DNA of 35,873 bases, from contig NZ_JAAFZU010000003.1 of assembly GCF_018263905.1 (NCBI RefSeq), positions 1 to 35,873 on the forward strand, given 5' to 3'. The first letter of the stretch is position 1. Every line of letters begins with the position of its first letter. Under the pieces are notes generated by a model, which saw only the letters and a list, made by a program, of their open reading frames with translations, was not told the DNA's origin and made no database searches. Positions 32,423-35,873 of the stretch are shown here, one piece after another. The stretch is from Loktanella sp. SALINAS62 (GTDB lineage Bacteria; Pseudomonadota; Alphaproteobacteria; Rhodobacterales; Rhodobacteraceae). A program made the translations under genes and the position numbers.

Positions 32423-33444
32423 CCCCGATCCTGCGCAGGCTTGCGCCGCAACTGCTGACCCTGATCGCGGTTGTCGCGCTTGTGACGGCCTATTTTCCCA
32501 GCTTTCTGGCCGTCGATCTGGCCGACGGGCGTCTGGTCGGCAGCGTGATCGACGTGTTGAAACGCGGCGCACCGGTGGCCCTGCTGGCGGTCGGCATGAC
32601 ACTGGTGATCGCGACCCGCGGCATCGATCTAAGCGTGGGCGCGGTCATGGCAATCTGTGGTGCCGCATCGGCCTGGGCCATCGCGGGCGGCTACGGTGTG
32701 GTGCCCGCCCTTGCGATCGGCTTGGGCGCGGGACTGCTGTGCGGCCTGTGGAACGGTATTCTGGTCGCGGTCTTCGGCATCCAGCCCATCGTCGCCACCC
32801 TGATCCTGATGGTCGGCGGACGCGGCATCGCCCAGATGATCACCGAAGGCCGTATCCTGACCTTCAGCAACGAAGGTTTCGCCTTTTTTGGGGCCGGGGC
32901 CATCCTTGGCATCCCCACTCCGGTCGTGATCTGGATCTGCACCGGTATCGCCTTTGGCCTGCTGGTCCGCCGGACGGCACTTGGCCTGCTGATCGAGGCG
33001 ATCGGCATCAACCGCGCCGCCAGTGCGCTGGCGGGGGTGAACGCACGGGTCCTGCTGATTGCGGTCTACGTCGCATCGGGGCTGTGTGCGGCTGTGGCGG
33101 GCATCATCGTGGCCGCCGATATCCGCGGCGCCGACGCCAACAACGCAGGCCTGTGGCTGGAACTCGACGCCATTCTGGCGGTCGTCATCGGCGGCACCTC
33201 GCTTTTGGGCGGGCGCTTTTCCATCGCCGCGTCGCTGCTGGGCGCGCTCATCATCCAGACCATCGACACCGGTATCCTGCTCGCAGGCTTTCCGTCCGAA
33301 TTCAATCTGGTGATCAAGGCCGCGCTGGTGGTCGTCATCCTCGTGCTGCAATCGCCCCGGATCAGCCCGCATCTGTCGCGCAGGCTGCGACGCAGGCCCG
33401 GCACCGCAGACGCCCATGATACCCGAAAGGAGGTCACAGAATGA
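32419..33444 (+). CDS. ytfT: Furanose ABC transporter permease (YtfT-like)
   Basis: This 341-residue RbsC-type permease contains G-M-T-L-V-I-A-T-R-G-I-D-L-S-V-G-A-V near residues 58-75 and the later A-V-V-I-G-G-T-S-L-L-G-G-R-F-S block. A short basic tail (S-R-R-L-R-R-R) follows. It pairs with the second permease, whose gene overlaps by four bases. Two different permeases in one operon distinguish ytf-type furanose importers from ribose importers with one permease. Confidence 0.92.
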   Translation: MTPILRRLAPQLLTLIAVVALVTAYFPSFLAVDLADGRLVGSVIDVLKRGAPVALLAVGMTLVIATRGIDLSVGAVMAICGAASAWAIAGGYGVVPALAIGLGAGLLCGLWNGILVAVFGIQPIVATLILMVGGRGIAQMITEGRILTFSNEGFAFFGAGAILGIPTPVVIWICTGIAFGLLVRRTALGLLIEAIGINRAASALAGVNARVLLIAVYVASGLCAAVAGIIVAADIRGADANNAGLWLELDAILAVVIGGTSLLGGRFSIAASLLGALIIQTIDTGILLAGFPSEFNLVIKAALVVVILVLQSPRISPHLSRRLRRRPGTADAHDTRKEVTE

Positions 33445-34409
33445 ACGCACGCATTCTGCCGCTTTATGCGACTGTCGTGATCTTTCTGATCGCCTACCTG
33501 ATCTGCTACATCCAGTTTCCAGCGATGCTGTCGACCCGCGTGATCGGCAATCTTTTGACCGACAACGCCTATCTGGGCATCGTCGCGGTCGGGATGACCG
33601 TGGTGATCCTGTCCGGCGGGATCGATCTGTCGGTCGGATCGGTCATCGCCTTTGCGGGTGTCTTCGTCGCCGTGATGCTGCGTGACACAGGCCTGCACCC
33701 CTTGGTCGTCTTTGCGCTGCTGCTGGCAATCACCACGGCATTCGGGGGGGCGATGGGTGCGCTGATCCACGGACTGGCGATGCCCGCCTTCATCGTGACC
33801 TTGGCGGGGATGTTTCTGGCGCGCGGTGCCGCCTACATGCTGACCATCGACAGCGTGCCGATCAATCATCCGTTCTACGATATGCTGGACGCTTATTACC
33901 GGATGCCCGGCGGCGGGCGCCTGACGCTGATCGGCGCGGTGATGCTGCTGACGGTGATGGCCGGCATGATCATCGCCCACCGCACCCGGTTCGGCACATC
34001 GGTCTTTGCCCTGGGCGGTGGCGAACAAACCGCCCGGCTGATGGGTGTGTCCGTGGGTCTGACCACCATCCAGATATACGCCTTTTCAGGGTTCATGGCC
34101 GGTCTGTCGGGTATCGTGTTTTCGGTCTACACCAGTTCGGGCTATCCGCTGGCAACCGTCGGCACCGAACTGACCGCCATCGCCACCGTGGTGATCGGCG
34201 GCACGATCCTGACCGGCGGGTCGGGCTATGTCTTTGGCACGCTGATCGGCGTTTTGACCATGGGATTGATCCAGACTTATATCGTGTTCGACGGATCGCT
34301 TTCCAGCTGGTGGACGAAAATCGTCATCGGGATGCTTTTACTTCTGTTTATTCTGCTTCAGAAGGGTCTTCTGACCTTGGGACAACGACAGCGAAACGCA
34401 CCAACCTGA
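33441..34409 (+). CDS. yjfF: Furanose ABC transporter permease (YjfF-like)
   Basis: This 322-residue second channel subunit has the RbsC-type signature G-M-T-V-V-I-L-S-G-G-I-D-L-S-V-G-S-V near residues 51-68. A-T-V-V-I-G-G-T-I-L-T-G-G-S-G-Y-V-F-G occurs late in the protein. It has a perfect AGGAGG seven bases before its ATG and overlaps the previous gene by four bases. The GntR regulator gene begins one base after its stop, so all five genes form one transcription unit. Confidence 0.93.
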   Translation: MNARILPLYATVVIFLIAYLICYIQFPAMLSTRVIGNLLTDNAYLGIVAVGMTVVILSGGIDLSVGSVIAFAGVFVAVMLRDTGLHPLVVFALLLAITTAFGGAMGALIHGLAMPAFIVTLAGMFLARGAAYMLTIDSVPINHPFYDMLDAYYRMPGGGRLTLIGAVMLLTVMAGMIIAHRTRFGTSVFALGGGEQTARLMGVSVGLTTIQIYAFSGFMAGLSGIVFSVYTSSGYPLATVGTELTAIATVVIGGTILTGGSGYVFGTLIGVLTMGLIQTYIVFDGSLSSWWTKIVIGMLLLLFILLQKGLLTLGQRQRNAPT

Positions 34410-34410
34410 C

Positions 34411-35154
34411 ATGAAGCAACTTTTCGACCAGTTTGATCCGCGACAGCGCGAAAGTCGCGGAAGTCATGGTCGTGTCGTTGAAGGCATTGGTCAGGCCATT
34501 GTTGCGGGCCAACCACCCCCCGGTGATCTGCTGCCAAAGGACGAGGAACTGGCCGAACAATTCGGCGTCTCCCGTACCGTTCTGCGCGAGGCTATGAAGA
34601 CGCTGGCCGCCAAGGGCATGGTGTCGCCCAAAGCGCGGGTCGGCACCAGCATTCGGCCTCGCCACGAATGGAACATGTTCGACGCCCAGGTGCTACGCTG
34701 GCACCTTGACGGCGAACCCAGCGACAGTTTTTACGAACAGCTTTTCGAAATGCGCTTGGCCTTCGAGCCCCATGCCGCAGCACTGGCGGCCCGCAAGTCG
34801 TCGGATAAAGACATAACCCGGATTCAAACCTGTCTGGCCGCCATGCGATCGGCCGAAGGCAAAGCCGAGTTCTCGCTTGCCGATTTCGAGTTTCATCAGG
34901 CAATCTTCGACGCCGCGGGCAATGCTTTTTTCTTTTCCGTCGTATCGCTGGTCGGCGCGGCCCTGCTCTCGCTGCTTCGGCAATCTTCCCCTGAACCCAA
35001 ACCGGGCCAGCAGGTCAAGATTTGCAACGACCATCAGCGGATTGCTGATGCCATCGCGGCCAAGGACGAAGCCGCAGCAAGAGCCGCGATGCAGGTCGTC
35101 ATAGAGGTCGGTTGGGCTCGTGTCTTCGGTCACGAAATAAGCGGTGAGATTTAA
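34411..35154 (+). CDS. GntR-family regulator, FadR subfamily (FCD domain)
   Basis: This 247-residue regulator has an N-terminal winged helix (D-E-E-L-A-E-Q-F-G-V-S-R-T-V-L-R-E-A-M-K-T-L-A-A-K-G-M-V, about 45-72) with G-T-S-I-R-P in the wing. The sequence W-N-M-F-D-A-Q-V-L-R-W-H-L follows, typical of sugar-acid regulators of the galactonate/gluconate group. The helical FCD domain shows D-F-E-F-H and N-D-H-Q-R metal ligands. The third His usually found near the end is not obvious. It lacks a clear ribosome-binding site and may depend on coupling with yjfF. It probably represses the operon at the palindrome 29831-29855. Confidence 0.92.
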   Translation: MKQLFDQFDPRQRESRGSHGRVVEGIGQAIVAGQPPPGDLLPKDEELAEQFGVSRTVLREAMKTLAAKGMVSPKARVGTSIRPRHEWNMFDAQVLRWHLDGEPSDSFYEQLFEMRLAFEPHAAALAARKSSDKDITRIQTCLAAMRSAEGKAEFSLADFEFHQAIFDAAGNAFFFSVVSLVGAALLSLLRQSSPEPKPGQQVKICNDHQRIADAIAAKDEAAARAAMQVVIEVGWARVFGHEISGEI

Positions 35155-35746
35155 TCACTTTGGCAGATATTGACTGCCGCCCGACAGGCTCGAGATCAAA
35201 GCTTGAGGCCCTCGCATCCGTGACGAAAGTCCGCAAAATGCCTGAAATGGCGCCCATTGCGCCGGCACCTGCAAACTTTCGTAATCGCAGCCAACGGCAG
35301 CTTTGTCCGCTCTGCCGACCTTCACCCTCCGAAAATGCTGCACGATGCACGAATGGCCGGTCTGGTGAAGCTGCGCTGCGGCATCTACGTGGCGGGTGGA
35401 AGGCGGCTTTGGGCCGATAGCGACCGAGGCAACCCCACCTACACGAGGGGCGGGAAGCGGAAGTCCGCCGCGCGTGCGAAACTTTACGGGGCAATCAGGC
35501 AAAGCTGACATTCAGAAGGCCGCCGCGCGTTTTATTCTACGCTGCTGCATGACCGCATTGAGCACACCACGTGCAAGCAAGATTCCCTTGACTAAACCGG
35601 CTTTGAATCAAAGGCTGCGACGATGGATAGCCTGCATCCTCAACGCTGGCGGGGAAACCGAACCGTCGTGTTTTGATGTAGATCATCGCCGCTATTTTTC
35701 TTCTGAGCCACTTATGCTCCAATGATCCCGCTGAGGAGTGCTTCCC
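35155..35746. other. Intergenic region with a dispersed motif and no convincing gene
   Basis: Frames of 80-120 codons exist on both strands, but none shows a family motif or ribosome-binding site. Positions 35293-35323 carry the best copy of the motif also seen near 4424 and 9643 (AACGGCAGCTTTGTCCGC). The right part holds the promoter of the following CheB-like gene. Confidence 0.45.
35673..35686 (+). promoter_or_regulatory. FNR/CRP-like box upstream of the CheB-domain gene
   Basis: TTGAT-GTAG-ATCAT matches nine of ten defined positions of the FNR consensus TTGAT-N4-ATCAA and lies about 60 bases before the gene start. Rhodobacterales use FnrL/DnrD proteins with similar sites. A single near-match could be chance. 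Confidence 0.35.
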
Positions 35747-35873
35747 TTGACCAATGAGACCACCCTCGCGCCCGAGAAGGGCCATGTGCCGATCTGTGCC
35801 ATCGGTGCTTCTGCCGGCGGTGTCCACGCGTTGCGCAGTCTGTTCCGGCAACTGCCGGATGATCTTGGTCTGG
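35747..35873 (+). CDS. CheB-type methylesterase domain protein (N-terminal fragment)
   Basis: The gene runs off the right edge; 42 codons are visible. They read into the CheB catalytic motif I-C-A-I-G-A-S-A-G-G-V-H-A-L (about 16-29), whose Ser in G-A-S-A-G-G is the nucleophile of the esterase. There is no receiver domain before it, which in alphaproteobacteria often means a CheB-CheR-PAS-kinase hybrid rather than a chemotaxis CheB; this is an inference from the N terminus only. The start is a TTG with GAGGAG eight bases upstream; no in-frame ATG is available. Confidence 0.82.
   Translation, partial: MTNETTLAPEKGHVPICAIGASAGGVHALRSLFRQLPDDLGL

Noticed and set aside
35155-35511. 118-codon minus and 83-codon plus frames after the GntR gene
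   Set aside because: No motifs or ribosome-binding sites, and the stretch contains the dispersed intergenic repeat.
1-35873. tRNA, rRNA, riboswitch or CRISPR array
   Set aside because: No cloverleaf, conserved rRNA sequence or regularly spaced repeat array was recognised by eye; a covariance-model scan would be needed to exclude small RNAs.

Overview
The window is GC-rich, carries overlapping operons, and encodes proteins typical of alphaproteobacteria, most likely a Rhodobacterales-type (Rhodobacteraceae) organism. This placement rests on the protein families and on a dispersed intergenic motif, not on any marker gene. No rRNA, tRNA, CRISPR array or replication gene was seen. The mix of transporters, a toxin-antitoxin pair, an insertion sequence and a broken transposase looks like accessory DNA (chromosomal island or large plasmid; inference).

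Layout. (1) 1-9594: two drug/solute efflux systems. An outer-membrane factor of the NodT/TolC type (cut by the left window edge) and a MarR repressor lie on the minus strand, divergent from an EmrA/AaeA-like adaptor and a DUF2955/FUSC-like inner-membrane protein. A TetR repressor then faces a MexAB/AcrAB-like adaptor and RND pump. Each divergent gap holds a clear dyad that may be the operator. (2) 9806-17315: a minus-strand operon for an alpha-L-rhamnosidase (GH78) without a signal peptide, a family-1 solute-binding protein, two permeases and a UgpC/MalK-type ATPase, with a divergent LacI regulator. It probably imports an L-rhamnosyl glycoside and cleaves it inside the cell. (3) 17317-18699: a small unknown protein and a frameshifted, truncated Tn3-family transposase. 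(4) 18766-25165: one operon of a TIM-barrel sugar isomerase, a ribose-type ABC importer (binding protein, double ATPase, permease), an RpiR regulator and a PfkB/ribokinase-family kinase; the sugar is not known. (5) 25264-26635: a complete IS5-type element with inverted repeats and a TTAA duplication. (6) 26702-29432: a metallophosphoesterase, a RES-Xre (NAD-depleting type) toxin-antitoxin pair and a small membrane protein. (7) 29889-35154: a ytfQRT-yjfF-like furanose importer plus a FadR-type GntR regulator. (8) 35747-end: the start of a CheB-domain protein.

How they fit together: three separate sugar importers, each with a regulator of a different family (LacI, RpiR, GntR), sit with two efflux systems. 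In all three importers a strong stem-loop lies directly after the binding-protein gene, consistent with making more binding protein than membrane components. The best candidates for something undescribed are the isomerase/ABC/RpiR/kinase operon with its duplicated GTAACTTTAC leader motif, and the intracellular rhamnosidase locus.
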